Part shown: positions 46,863 through 58,622 of the stretch, piece by piece
Layout: every line of letters starts with the position of its first letter
Numbering within the stretch: the first letter of the stretch is position 1
Assembly (NCBI GenBank): GCA_003220265.1
Contig: QHRW01000116.1
Location: 32,609-96,608, forward strand
Direction: 5' to 3'
DNA length: 64,000 nucleotides
Source of the DNA: Candidatus Rokuibacteriota bacterium
GTDB lineage: Bacteria > Methylomirabilota > Methylomirabilia > Rokubacteriales > CSP1-6
Program-made: the position numbers and the translations under genes
Notes under the pieces: generated by a model
What the model was told of the DNA's origin: nothing
Databases searched by the model: none
What the model saw: the letters and a program-made list of their open reading frames with translations, nothing else

Positions 46863-47610
46863 CTGCGCCGCCATTCTCGCGGTCGCCCTGCTGGCGGGAT
46901 GCACCATCGCCATCCCGCCGCCGCGCCAGACGATCTCCGAGGAGGCGCGGCGCGCCGTCGACCTGCTGATCACGCGCTGGCAGGCCGTCACCGACCTGCG
47001 CGCACTGGCCGACATCGTGGTGGAGCGCGGCGGGCAGCGCCAGCAGCTCAGCGGCGTGCTCCTGGCCAAGGCGCCCTCCAGCGTGCGCTTGGAGGCGCTC
47101 TCACCGTTCGGGCAGCCGTTCCTGCTCGCCGTCGTGCACGACGGCCGGATCACCGCGTACAACGCCCTCACCCGCGAGGCGGTGGTCGGCGAGGCCAACG
47201 CGGAGACGACCGCCAAGCTGCTCAACCTGCCGTTCGAGGCCGAGGACATGGTGGCGGTCGTCACCGGGCACGCGCTGCCGCCACGCGGGCTGCGGGTGGC
47301 CGAGCTGAAGCCGGCCGACGCGATGGGGCCGTCCATCTCGCTCATCGGCGACGTCCATGAAAAGCGCGTGTGGATGGACTTCACCACCGGGGTCGTCCGC
47401 CAGCTCGAGATCATCGGCGGCCGGGTCGCCGCAGTCGTCACCTACCAGCGCGACGATGCCGGCGCGCTGACCGGCTTCGACGCCACCGCCGTCGATCGCT
47501 ACGTCGTCGCCACCGTGCGCTACCGCAAGGCCGAGACGGGAGTCGGGCTTACACCGGATGCGTTCACGCTGACGCTGCCCAAAGACGCGAAAACACAACC
47601 GATCCGTTGA
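46837..47610 (+). CDS. LolB/DUF4292-like outer-membrane lipoprotein
   Basis: 257 aa from GTG 46837, overlapping the TPR gene by 26 bp. Signal peptide ILAVALLAGC with the lipid Cys at residue 22. The mature part resembles the LolB/LolA-type half-barrel (LADIVVERGGQRQQLSGVLLAKAPSSVRLEALSPFGQPF). The immediate neighbour of ispE, as is lolB in many Gram-negatives, which supports a role in lipoprotein sorting. Sequence similarity alone is modest. Confidence 0.72.
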   Translation: MTAPRPRSSCAAILAVALLAGCTIAIPPPRQTISEEARRAVDLLITRWQAVTDLRALADIVVERGGQRQQLSGVLLAKAPSSVRLEALSPFGQPFLLAVVHDGRITAYNALTREAVVGEANAETTAKLLNLPFEAEDMVAVVTGHALPPRGLRVAELKPADAMGPSISLIGDVHEKRVWMDFTTGVVRQLEIIGGRVAAVVTYQRDDAGALTGFDATAVDRYVVATVRYRKAETGVGLTPDAFTLTLPKDAKTQPIR

Positions 47611-47625
47611 CGCGCTCCAGGGCGC

Positions 47626-48549
47626 GTGCTAGCCTGCCGTGTCTTGTCGAAGGGGTCGGGGACAGCCCATCGGCTCGTGGTCAGCGCTGCCGCCAAGGTC
47701 AACCTGGCCCTGGAGGTTCTGAGCAGGCGGGCTGACGGCTATCACGAGATCGTCACGGTCATGCAGGCCGTGGATTTGTCCGACCGGCTGACGCTCGAAG
47801 ACGCGCCCGCCATCGAGGTGCGTACCAGCGCTCTCGACGTGCCGACAGACGAGCGTAATCTCGCGTACCGTGCCGCCGCCGTGCTGCGGGAGGCGGCCAA
47901 GGTCGAGCACGGCGTTCGCATCACGCTCGACAAGCGGATCCCGGTGGCCGCCGGGCTGGGTGGCGGCTCGACGGACGCCGCCGCCGTGCTGGCCGGATTG
48001 AACCGGATGTGGGGTCTCGAGTGGCCGAGCGAGCGGCTGGAGGAGCTCGCGGTCGGCCTCGGCATGGACGTGCCGTTCTTCCTGCGGGGCGGGGCGGCGC
48101 TCGGCACGGGTCGCGGCGAGCGCCTGACGTCGATTCGCAGCTCGGTGCTGGCCCTGGTGCTGGTGAACCCGCGGTTCCCGGTCAGCACGGCCGAGACGTA
48201 CGGACGCGTGACGCCGGCGATGTACACGGACGGCGGCCGGGCCCGCGCGGTGGCCGGGGCGCTGGGCGGGCGCGGGGCGGGGCGCGTGGCGGCGAGCCTC
48301 TACAATGGGCTGGAGCTGGCGGCGCGGGGCGCGTACCCGCAGCTCGCGCAGATGGAGGCGGCGTTGACCGCGGCCGGGGCGCTGGGCGCCATGATGTCGG
48401 GCAGCGGGCCCACGGTCTTCGGTGTCGCCCGCTCGTTCGAGCAGGCCCGGCAGATCCGCACGCGGGTGGCGCGCGGCGCCTGGGAGTGCTGGGCGGTGCG
48501 CACGCTGCGCGGTCCGGCGATTCGAATCCGGGCCGGCGCGGCGCGATAA
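47626..48549 (+). CDS. ispE: 4-diphosphocytidyl-2-C-methyl-D-erythritol kinase
   Basis: Up to 307 aa; GHMP kinase of the MEP isoprenoid pathway. AAAKVNLALEVLSRRADGYHEI at the N-terminus, the ATP loop PVAAGLGGGSTDAAAVL and the C-terminal GAMMSGSGPTVFGVA are diagnostic. The start is uncertain: GTG 47626 and TTG 47644 are possible, and GTG 47677 is closer to the family N-terminus; none has a good Shine-Dalgarno. Next to prs and pth, as in many genomes (ispE-prs-rplY-pth). Confidence 0.93.
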   Translation: MLACRVLSKGSGTAHRLVVSAAAKVNLALEVLSRRADGYHEIVTVMQAVDLSDRLTLEDAPAIEVRTSALDVPTDERNLAYRAAAVLREAAKVEHGVRITLDKRIPVAAGLGGGSTDAAAVLAGLNRMWGLEWPSERLEELAVGLGMDVPFFLRGGAALGTGRGERLTSIRSSVLALVLVNPRFPVSTAETYGRVTPAMYTDGGRARAVAGALGGRGAGRVAASLYNGLELAARGAYPQLAQMEAALTAAGALGAMMSGSGPTVFGVARSFEQARQIRTRVARGAWECWAVRTLRGPAIRIRAGAAR

Positions 48550-48567
48550 TGGGAGACCTGGGTTCCC

Positions 48568-48642
48568 TGGGGCGTGGCCAAGTGGCAAGGCGCGGGACTT
48601 TGGATCCCGTATTCGGAGGTTCGAATCCTCCCGCCCCAACCA
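48568..48642 (+). tRNA. tRNA-Gln (anticodon TTG)
   Basis: 75 nt with encoded CCA. Acceptor TGGGGCG/CGCCCCA, anticodon stem CGGGA/TCCCG around CTTTGGA (anticodon TTG), T-arm GGAGG-TTCGAAT-CCTCC. Sits between ispE and prs, the same place tRNA-Gln takes in many proteobacteria. Confidence 0.97.
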
Positions 48643-48661
48643 TGAATGGAGCGTGGCACGC

Positions 48662-49606
<945 letters not shown>

Positions 49607-49623
49607 GAAAGGACCCGCGCAAC

Positions 49624-50367
49624 ATGCCGACGCAGGAGCTGATCATCAAGCGCCGGGAGGGCACCGGCAAGCAGATCGCCAAGCGGCTGCGCCGCGAGGG
49701 CGTGGTGCCGGCCATCCTCTACGGCGGCGCCCAGACGGAGTCGGTCACCGTCGATCCACGGGCCGTGCTGAAGATGATCGCCGGCCACGAGGGCAGCACG
49801 CAGCTGCTCACGCTGAAGTTCGACGGCGACGGCGGCGGCACGCGCATGGCGATCATCCGCGCCATGCAGTTCGATCCGGTCACCGAGAACCTGCTGCACG
49901 TCGACCTGCAGGAGGTGTCGGCCGACAAGCCGATCACCGTCCGCGTGGCCGTGCATCCCGTGGGCGAGGCGATCGGCGTCAAGGACACCAAGGGCATCCT
50001 CAACCTCGTGCTGCACGAGCTCACGGTGGTGACGCTGCCCACGCAGATCCCCGAGCGCATCGACGCCGACGTGTCCAACCTGGCCATCGGCGACGTGCTC
50101 ACGATCGCCGACCTGCGCGCGCCCCAGGGCGTGCGCATCGTGAACGATCCCGGCCAGGCCGTGGCCACCGTGTCGCCGCCGATGGCCGAGGAAGTCGCCG
50201 CGCCGGCCGCCACCGCCGCCGTCACGGCGGAGCCCGAGGTTCTCACCGAGCGCAAGCCGAAGGAAGGCGAGGAAGCCGCGCCGGCCGACGACGCCAAGAA
50301 AGCCCCGGCCGCGAAGGCCCCTGCGGCCGCCGGCAAGCGGCCCGAGAAGGGCGACAAGGAAAAGTAG
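49624..50367 (+). CDS. rplY: 50S ribosomal protein bL25 (CTC form)
   Basis: 247 aa. The 5S rRNA-binding L25 domain begins ELIIKRREGTGKQIAKRLR, with VVPAILYGGAQTESVTV; a second beta domain holds HPVGEAIGVKDTKGILNL. The last 60 residues are an Ala/Lys/Pro/Glu tail (ending EKGDKEK). The long CTC/TL5 form, as in Thermus and most non-gamma bacteria. Confidence 0.96.
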   Translation: MPTQELIIKRREGTGKQIAKRLRREGVVPAILYGGAQTESVTVDPRAVLKMIAGHEGSTQLLTLKFDGDGGGTRMAIIRAMQFDPVTENLLHVDLQEVSADKPITVRVAVHPVGEAIGVKDTKGILNLVLHELTVVTLPTQIPERIDADVSNLAIGDVLTIADLRAPQGVRIVNDPGQAVATVSPPMAEEVAAPAATAAVTAEPEVLTERKPKEGEEAAPADDAKKAPAAKAPAAAGKRPEKGDKEK

Positions 50368-50382
50368 CGGAGCGCGTTACGC

Positions 50383-50913
50383 GTGGCCCACGTCGTGGTG
50401 GGGCTCGGCAACCCCGGCCCGGAGTACCGGGACACCCGTCACAACGTGGGCCAGCGCGTGCTCGATCGGCTCGCGGCCGGCGACCTGCGCGGCACCCGCT
50501 GGCACCGCGACGACGGCACGGAGCTCTCCGAAGGCCGCTGGCGCGGTGACACCGTCCGGCTCGTCAAGCCGCTGGCCTTCATGAACGTCTGCGGCCCCGT
50601 CGTCGCGCGCGCGCTGCGGCGACACGCCGCCGAGCCTCACGACCTCGTCCTCGTCTACGACGACATCGACCTGCCGCTCGGCGCCGTGCGCGTGCGCATG
50701 AAGGGCAGCCACGGCGGCCACAACGGCGTGCGCTCGGTGATCGAGGCGCTCGGCACCTCCGACATCCGCCGCGTCAAGCTCGGCATCGGACGTCCCGACC
50801 ACAAGGCCGACGTGCCCGACCACGTGCTCACCGTGTTCGATCCCGAGGAGATGGAGGCGGTGGACGCCGCCGTCGCCGACGCGGCGCAAAAGGTCCTCAC
50901 GCTCCTGCGCTAG
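50383..50913 (+). CDS. pth: Peptidyl-tRNA hydrolase
   Basis: 176 aa from GTG. VVGLGNPGPEYRDTRHNVG carries the catalytic His; PLAFMNVCG, LVYDDIDLPLG and KGSHGGHNGVRS are the remaining signature blocks. Recycles stalled peptidyl-tRNA. Last gene of ispE-tRNA-prs-rplY-pth. Confidence 0.97.
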   Translation: MAHVVVGLGNPGPEYRDTRHNVGQRVLDRLAAGDLRGTRWHRDDGTELSEGRWRGDTVRLVKPLAFMNVCGPVVARALRRHAAEPHDLVLVYDDIDLPLGAVRVRMKGSHGGHNGVRSVIEALGTSDIRRVKLGIGRPDHKADVPDHVLTVFDPEEMEAVDAAVADAAQKVLTLLR

Positions 50914-50927
50914 CGGTGGGCGTTCGA

Positions 50928-50956
50928 TTGCCGGGAGGTGGCCCCCATGGTATATA
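50928..50956 (+). promoter_or_regulatory. Sigma70 promoter upstream of mutS2
   Basis: TTGCCG (50928-50933), 17-base spacer, TATATA (50951-50956); an overlapping TATAGT at 50953. Would give a leader of about 40 bases before the 34-codon ORF and continue into mutS2, dnaG and rpoD. Confidence 0.6.
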
Positions 50957-51003
50957 GTTTACGTTTATCCACCGCTCCGTCGTGACGGTGGAGGGGGGAA
51001 CGG

Positions 51004-51108
51004 GTGACCAAGGTCGTCGTCGAACCCGAAAGGCCGAGCGGGCGACGCCAGCGCACGGCCTTGGCGGCACGCGAGAAGGCCAAGCGCCGGGAGCACACGA
51101 CCGATTAA
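51004..51108 (+). CDS. Possible 34-aa basic protein upstream of mutS2
   Basis: GTG start with GGAGGGGGG 7-12 bases upstream, 34 codons, TAA stop. The product (VTKVVVEPERPSGRR..., then AAREKAKRREHTTD) is strongly basic and helical toward the end, without membrane segments. It is the first open frame after the promoter at 50928. It could be a small nucleic-acid-binding protein or a leader peptide; no family recognised. Confidence 0.4.
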   Translation: MTKVVVEPERPSGRRQRTALAAREKAKRREHTTD

Positions 51109-51160
51109 TCCCGGCAACTCTCCCGACTCCGGCACTCTCGCTCATCCGGAGCGGGAGCAG

Positions 51161-53587
51161 GTGAGGCAACGCGTGGGGGCAGGTCGCATCTGGGATCGCG
51201 GGACCGAATGGGACGCCGTTCGGTCGCTCCTGGCGACGCACGCCCGCACCGCCATGGGACGCGAGCACGCGCAGCAGGCCACGCCACTCACCGACCCCGC
51301 CGCCGTCCAGTCCGCGATCGCGCTCACCACCGAAGCCCGTGTCGCGCTCGGCGCCGAGGGCGCGCCACCACTCGACGGCATTCCCGACATCCGGCCCGTG
51401 CTGGCGCGCGCCGCCGCCGAGGGCGGCGTGCTCGAGGGCGCGGAGCTGGTGCTGCTGATCCCCGCGCTCGACGCGGGCCCACGCCTGCACGCGTGGGCGC
51501 GCGCGATCCAGCCCGTCGCCGCCGGCGTGGCGCAACTGGCCGAGGCCCTGCCGCGGCTGAGTGACCTGCGCGACGGCCTGCGTCGCGCGCTGGAGGACGA
51601 CGGCACCCTCACCGATCACGCGAGCCCGCGCCTGCGCAGCCTCCGCCAGCAGGTGCGCGACCGCCGCCGCCGCATCGTCGCCGATCTCGAGCGGTTGCTG
51701 GGCCAGAGCGAGGGCGACCGGCTTTTCGCCGACCGCTTCGTCACCGTGCGCCACGGCCGCTACGTGGTGCCGGTGAAGGCCGAGGCCAAGGCGCGCGTGC
51801 GCGGCATCGTGCACGATCGCTCGCAGAGCGGCCAGACGATCTTCGTGGAGCCCGAAGCGCTCGTCGAGGCCAACAACGACCTCGTGCAGGCGCTGCGCGA
51901 GGAAGAGCAGGAGGCGGCCCGCATCCTCGCCGAGCTGACGGCCGCCGTGCACGCGCGCCTGCCCGAGCTGGACGCCTACGTCGCCGCCGTCGGCGAGCTC
52001 GACTGGCTCTTCGCGCGCGCGGAGGCGGCCGAGCGCATGGAGGCGAGCGCGCCCGTCGTCGAGCGCGCCCAGCGCGTCGCGCTGCGCGCCGCCCGCCATC
52101 CGCTGCTGCTGGCCCAGGCCTGGCGCGACCCCGCGCGCGCCGTGGTGCCGGTAGACGTCGAGCTCACGCCGGAGCGCCCGCTGCTGATGATCACGGGCCC
52201 CAACGCCGGCGGCAAGACGATCGCGCTCAAGACGCTCGCGCTCTGCGCGCTGATGGCCCAGGTCGGCTGTCACGTGCCGGCGGCCGAGGGCTCGCGCTTG
52301 CCGGTCTTCGACGGGCTCTACGCGATCATCGGCGACGAGCAGTCGGTCGCCGAGAACCTGTCCACGTTCTCGGCGTTCGTGAAGCAGATCCGCGAGGTGC
52401 TGGCGGAGGCCGGCCCCCGCTCGCTCGTGCTCGTCGACGAGATGGGCGCCGGCACCGATCCCGACGAGGGCGCAGCGCTCGCCCAGGCCATCCTCGAGAC
52501 GCTCGCCGACCGCGGCGCGCTGGTGGTGGCCACTACGCACCTGGAGCCGCTGCGCGCCTTCGCCGGCAGCGAGCCGCGCGCGCGCAACGCCTCGGTGGAG
52601 TTCGACACCGCCACGCTGGCCCCGACCTTCCGGCTGCGCTACGACGTCCCTGGCCAGAGCTACGCGCTGGCCATCGCCGGGCGCCTCGGCCTCTCCCCCG
52701 AGCTCATCGAGCGCGCCCAGGCCCATCGCTCCACGGACGCCGCGCGCGTGAGCCAGCTCATCGCCTGGCTCGACGAGGCCAGCCGCTGCGAGGCCGAGCG
52801 GACGATCGCGATGGAGCGGCGCGAGAGCGAGACGGCCGCGCGCCTGGCCGCGGCGCGCGAGGCCGAGAGCGGCGCCGCCGCCAAGGCCCACGAGATCGTC
52901 GAGCGCGCGAAGGCCCAGGCCGCGGCCCTGATCGCCGAGGTGCGCCGCGCGGTGGCCGCCGAGTGGGACCGGCTCAAGCGCACCGAGCGCTCGCGCCCGT
53001 CGCTCGAGGAGAGCCGTCGCCGGCTGCGCGACGTGAGCGCCCGCGTCGCGCCCGAGCCGGCCGCTGTGCCCAGCGACGTGACGCTGGCGCCCGGCATGGC
53101 CGTGGCCGCCGAGCACCTCGGCCTGCGCGGCCGCCTGGTCGCCATCTCCGGAGAGTCCGCCACCGTGCAAAGCGGCGCCATCAACGTCCGCGTCCCCCTC
53201 GCCGCCCTCCGCCCCACCGAGACAGATGCCGCGCCCAGCAGTACGCAGCGATCAGAGCGCAGCAGTACGCGTCGATCGGAGCACAAAGGAGGGGCCGGGG
53301 GGACCCTGCGAGGGTCCCCCTTCAATCAAGAGCGGAGCATCGCGCCAGAGCTCATGCTCATCGGCCGTACGACGGACGAGGTCCAAGACCTGGTGGAGAA
53401 ATACCTCGACGATGCGTTCATGGCGGGCATGGCCAGCGTGCGCCTCGTGCACGGCAAGGGCACCGGCGCGCTGCGCAAGGCGGTGCGCGGCGTGCTGTCC
53501 GATCACCCGCTGATCGAGTCGTTCCGCGACGGCGAGCCCGGGGAAGGCGGCGCCGGCGCCACCGTCGCCGCGCTGAAGGTCTCCTGA
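51161..53587 (+). CDS. mutS2: MutS2 endonuclease/ribosome-rescue ATPase, altered Smr motif
   Basis: 808 aa. Walker A GPNAGGKT, Walker B LVLVDEMGAGTDPDEG, a coiled coil (about residues 540-600) and a C-terminal Smr domain. The Smr domain retains HGKGTGALR, but where MutS2 normally has LDLR/LDLHG it reads ELMLIGRTT, so the Asp and the basic residue are both replaced. Just before the Smr domain is a ~35-residue in-frame repeat insertion (53237-53320). MutS2 splits collided ribosomes and suppresses recombination. GTG start; TGATG overlap with dnaG. Confidence 0.93.
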   Translation: MRQRVGAGRIWDRGTEWDAVRSLLATHARTAMGREHAQQATPLTDPAAVQSAIALTTEARVALGAEGAPPLDGIPDIRPVLARAAAEGGVLEGAELVLLIPALDAGPRLHAWARAIQPVAAGVAQLAEALPRLSDLRDGLRRALEDDGTLTDHASPRLRSLRQQVRDRRRRIVADLERLLGQSEGDRLFADRFVTVRHGRYVVPVKAEAKARVRGIVHDRSQSGQTIFVEPEALVEANNDLVQALREEEQEAARILAELTAAVHARLPELDAYVAAVGELDWLFARAEAAERMEASAPVVERAQRVALRAARHPLLLAQAWRDPARAVVPVDVELTPERPLLMITGPNAGGKTIALKTLALCALMAQVGCHVPAAEGSRLPVFDGLYAIIGDEQSVAENLSTFSAFVKQIREVLAEAGPRSLVLVDEMGAGTDPDEGAALAQAILETLADRGALVVATTHLEPLRAFAGSEPRARNASVEFDTATLAPTFRLRYDVPGQSYALAIAGRLGLSPELIERAQAHRSTDAARVSQLIAWLDEASRCEAERTIAMERRESETAARLAAAREAESGAAAKAHEIVERAKAQAAALIAEVRRAVAAEWDRLKRTERSRPSLEESRRRLRDVSARVAPEPAAVPSDVTLAPGMAVAAEHLGLRGRLVAISGESATVQSGAINVRVPLAALRPTETDAAPSSTQRSERSSTRRSEHKGGAGGTLRGSPFNQERSIAPELMLIGRTTDEVQDLVEKYLDDAFMAGMASVRLVHGKGTGALRKAVRGVLSDHPLIESFRDGEPGEGGAGATVAALKVS
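53237..53320 (+). repeat. In-frame repeat and palindrome inside mutS2
   Basis: Two 22-bp direct copies starting AGCAGTACGC and ending GAGC (53237-53258, 53261-53282; three differences), then a perfect 10-bp hairpin GGGGGACCCT/AGGGTCCCCC (53298-53307 with 53311-53320, loop GCG). The open frame passes through all of it, adding a low-complexity Ser/Arg/Gly linker before the Smr domain. Confidence 0.8.
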
Positions 53588-55468
53588 TGGCGTCCTACTC
53601 GCCGGCCACCCTCGACGAGATCCGGGCCGGCGTGGACGTGGTCGACCTCGTCGGCCGCTTCGTGAACCTCCGCAAGGCCGGGCAAAACTACAAGGGCCTC
53701 TGCCCCTTCCACTCCGAGAAGACGCCCTCGTTCATGGTCAATCCCAAGAAGGGCATCTTCCACTGCTTCGGCTGCGGCGTGGGCGGCGACGTCTTCGGCT
53801 TCCTCATGCGCCAGGACCGGTTGTCCTTCCCCGAGGCGGTGCGCGTGCTGGCCAAGCAGGCCGGCGTGGCGCTGCCCGAGGACCGCGGCGGCCCCGCGGC
53901 GGGCGATTCCGGCCGCGAGGAGCTCTATCGCGTGATGGAGGCGGCGGCGGCCTTCTACACCGAGCGGCTGTGGGCGGCCGGCGGGGACCGCGCCCGCGAG
54001 TACCTGAACAAGCGCGGCATCGCGCCCGACGTGGCGCGCCGCTTCGGCCTGGGCTGGGCCCCGGAGGGCTGGGAGACGATCCTGGCCGCGCTGAACCCGT
54101 CCTTCACGGAGGACGCGCTGATCAGCGCCGGGCTGCTGGTCACGCGCGAGAACAAGCCCGGGACGTACGATCGCTTCCGCGGGCGCCTGCTGTTCGCCAT
54201 CCGCGATCTGCAGGGCCGCGTGGTGGCCTTCGGCGGCCGCGGCTTCGGTGACGAGCAGCCGAAGTACCTGAACTCGCCGGAGACGCCGCTCTACAGCAAG
54301 GGCAACCTCCTCTACGCCGCCGACCTCGCCCGCGACACCATCCGCGAGAAGAACCGCACGCTGATCGTGGAGGGCTACGTCGATTGCCTGATGGCCCACC
54401 AGCACGGCTTCACGGAGACGGTGGCCGCCCTGGGCACGGCGTTCACGGCGGCGCAGCTCGGCGTGCTCCGGCGCTACTGCGACGAGGTCATCACGTTCTT
54501 CGACGCCGACGCCGCCGGCCAGAAGGCCGCCGAGCGTGCCGAGGAGCTGCTGGAGCCGTCGGGCGGCGGGATGGCCTGGGGCCTGAATCGCGCCGGCGCC
54601 TTCGATGCCACCGGCACGCTGCGCGTGAAGGTGGCGCTGCTGCCGGCCGGCCACGATCCCGACACCTTCCTGCGCGAGAAGGGGGCCGCGGCCTTCACCG
54701 AGCGGATCGCCGCCGCCCGCAGCCTCCTGGCCTACGCGCTCGATCGCACGATCGGCGAGGCCGCCGCCGGCCCCCGCGCCCGGGTGAACGCCTTCGCCCG
54801 CGCGGCGCTGATGCTGGCCAAGGTGGGCGACGCCGAGGAGGCCGCCGCGCTCTCGCGCGAGGCCGCGCTGAAGCTCGGCGTCGATGCCACCCAGCTCTGG
54901 TTCGAGGCGCAGCGTTTGCAAGCCTCACTGCGGCGCCCGGCCACGGTAGCGGGCACGGCGACCACGAACGCGGCGCCGCCGATTTTCGAGCGGGATCTGG
55001 CGGCAGTGCTGCTAGCCTCTCGCGAGGCCCGGGGGGCCCTGCTCCCCATGCTGGACCTGGCCGAGATCACGCATGCCGGGTTGCGCGAGATCATCGAGCT
55101 GCTGCGGCGCATGCCGGAGGCGGAGCCGGCGGCGCTCATGAGCGCGCTGGCTTCCGATGCCGCCCGCCATGCGCTGTCGGCGCTGATCGTCGACGAGCGG
55201 CCGCTCGGCGACGAGCCGATCGTCATCCAGCAGTTCCGGCGGCGCCTGGAGCGGACGCGCCTCGCGGGGCGACTGCGCAGCGTGAGCCAGGGCGTGGCCG
55301 AGGTCCAGCAGAAGGCGTCGAGCGCGGTCCCGATGGATGCGACGATTGTCGCGGAGCTGCAGCAGCAGGGCGCGGAGTTGCACGAGCTGGTCGGTGGACC
55401 AGCTCCCTCGCTCACCCCGGCTGTCGAGTCGAGTCCGGACCCGGAGGGTCCGCAAGGAGTCCACACGC

Positions 55469-55476
<8 letters not shown>
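53587..55476 (+). CDS. dnaG: DNA primase
   Basis: 629 aa. N-terminal zinc site [11 protein letters not shown]...FHCFGCG, catalytic core with the [14 protein letters not shown] and [11 protein letters not shown] acidic motifs, and a C-terminal helicase-binding domain. Primes replication with DnaB. The ATG overlaps the mutS2 stop; the 3' end overlaps rpoD by 8 bp, so the dnaG-rpoD pair of the macromolecular-synthesis operon is kept, with mutS2 in the place that rpsU has in E. coli. Confidence 0.97.
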
Positions 55477-57319
<1,843 letters not shown>

Positions 57320-57339
57320 GTGACTTAACATGACGTTCG

Positions 57340-57414
57340 GGGCCCATAGCTCAATGGTAGAGCAGCCGGCTCATAACCGGTCAGGTCTTGGTTCGACTCC
57401 AGGTGGGCCCACCA
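57340..57414 (+). tRNA. tRNA with CAT anticodon (Met, or Ile2)
   Basis: 75 nt with encoded CCA. Acceptor GGGCCCA/TGGGCCC, D-arm GCTC/GAGC, anticodon stem CCGGC/ACCGG-type around CTCATAA (CAT), and T-arm with TTCGACT. The acceptor begins with a G-C pair, so it is not the initiator. Elongator Met is more likely, but a lysidine-modified Ile2 cannot be excluded. Lies between rpoD and cdsZ. Confidence 0.93.
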
Positions 57415-57427
57415 ACTGGGAGACAAC

Positions 57428-58138
57428 GTGGATCCTCAGCTGCAGACCCTGATCGAACTCCAGGGCTACGACGCCCGCATAGCCGCCCTCGACACCGAGG
57501 CGGCCCGGCTCCCCAAGCAGATCGAGAGCATCCAGACCTCCCTCGCCGAGGCCAAGAAGCAGATGGAGACCCTGAAGGCGCGCGTGGACGCCACGCGCAA
57601 GGATCTCCGTGCCAAGGAAAAGGACCTGGAGGTCATCGCGGCCAAGCGCGCCAAGCTGGAGGCGCGCCTCTACGAGGTGAAGACCAACAAGGAGTATTCC
57701 GCCGCGCTGCTCGAGATCGAGGAGTCCAAGCAGGAGAAGGCCAAGACGGAAGAGGAGATCCTCGCCCTGATGGAGCTGCAGGAGCGCCTGGGCGTGGAGG
57801 TGCGCGAGGCCGAGAAGCGCTACAAGACGCGCGAGGAGCAGGCGCGCCAGGACGAGTCCGTGGTGCGCAAGAAGCTGGGGGCGGTGGAGCAGGAGCTGGC
57901 CGTGGTGCGCGGCGATCGCAACGGCCGCGCCAAGGACCTGCCGTCCGGCCTGCTCTCGGATTACGAGCGGCTCCTGCGCGCGCGCAACGGCGTGGCGGTG
58001 GCCGCCGTCGGCGCCACGGCCATCTGCGGCGGCTGCCGCGTGACCATCCGCCCGCAGGCCATCCAGGAGCTGAAATCGCCCGTCACCACGATGATGCGCT
58101 GCGAGAGCTGCGGCCGCTACCTCTACTGGCAGGAGTGA
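57428..58138 (+). CDS. CdsZ-like coiled-coil zinc-ribbon protein (DUF164)
   Basis: 236 aa. A long coiled coil (about residues 10-165, heptads of Leu, Lys, Glu) with the conserved KTNKEYSAALLEIEESK, then a C4 zinc ribbon (ICGGCRVTI...MRCESCGRYLY). The family binds nucleic acids or translation partners; a role in ribosome or transfer-RNA metabolism is suggested but not proven. GTGA overlap with rnhA, a conserved pairing. Confidence 0.88.
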   Translation: MDPQLQTLIELQGYDARIAALDTEAARLPKQIESIQTSLAEAKKQMETLKARVDATRKDLRAKEKDLEVIAAKRAKLEARLYEVKTNKEYSAALLEIEESKQEKAKTEEEILALMELQERLGVEVREAEKRYKTREEQARQDESVVRKKLGAVEQELAVVRGDRNGRAKDLPSGLLSDYERLLRARNGVAVAAVGATAICGGCRVTIRPQAIQELKSPVTTMMRCESCGRYLYWQE

Positions 58139-58587
58139 CTACCGGCGAGCCGACCATCTATACGGACGGCGCGTGTAGCGGCAATCCAGGGCCCGGCGGC
58201 TGGGCGGCGATCATCGTGGACGAGGGCGTCGAGCGCGTCGTCTCCGGCGCCGAGCCGCACACCACCAACCAGCGGATGGAGCTGCGCGGCGCCATCGAAG
58301 GCCTCGCCAGCATTCCCGGGCGCCGCCGCGTGCACCTCTTCACCGACAGCGCGTACGTGATGAACTGCTTCCGCGACCGCTGGTGGGAGAAGTGGGAGGC
58401 CAACGGCTGGCTCGGCGCCGGCAAGAAGGCGGTCACCAATCGGGACTTGTGGGAGCGCCTCATCGCGCAGACCCGCCGTCACGACGTGGTGTGGCACAAG
58501 GTCAAAGGTCACAGCGGCGACGTGATGAACGAGCGCGTCGATGCGCTCGCCCGCGCCGCCATCGCCACGCTCGCCTCGCGCGGCTGA
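58135..58587 (+). CDS. rnhA: Ribonuclease HI
   Basis: 150 aa. Catalytic residues in order: Asp in YTDGACSGNPGPGGWA, Glu in QRMELRGAIEGL, Asp in LFTDSAYVMNC and Asp in NERVDALAR. Also has the substrate-handle WHKVKGHSGD. Removes RNA from RNA/DNA hybrids and Okazaki primers. GTG 58135 overlaps the stop of cdsZ. Confidence 0.96.
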   Translation: MTTGEPTIYTDGACSGNPGPGGWAAIIVDEGVERVVSGAEPHTTNQRMELRGAIEGLASIPGRRRVHLFTDSAYVMNCFRDRWWEKWEANGWLGAGKKAVTNRDLWERLIAQTRRHDVVWHKVKGHSGDVMNERVDALARAAIATLASRG

Positions 58588-58609
58588 TCCCTCCGTCGGA
58601 CGGCTGCGC

Positions 58610-58615
58610 TACAAT
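58610..58615 (+). promoter_or_regulatory. -10 element of leaderless LVIVD gene
   Basis: TACAAT, then seven bases, then ATG 58623; no Shine-Dalgarno. Confidence 0.5.
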
Positions 58616-58622
58616 CCTCGCC

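Noticed and set aside
48515..48545. Second tRNA T-arm-like sequence (GATTCGAATCC) at the end of ispE
   Set aside because: No acceptor or anticodon stems can be built around it, and it is coding sequence of ispE. The real tRNA-Gln is 20 bp downstream.
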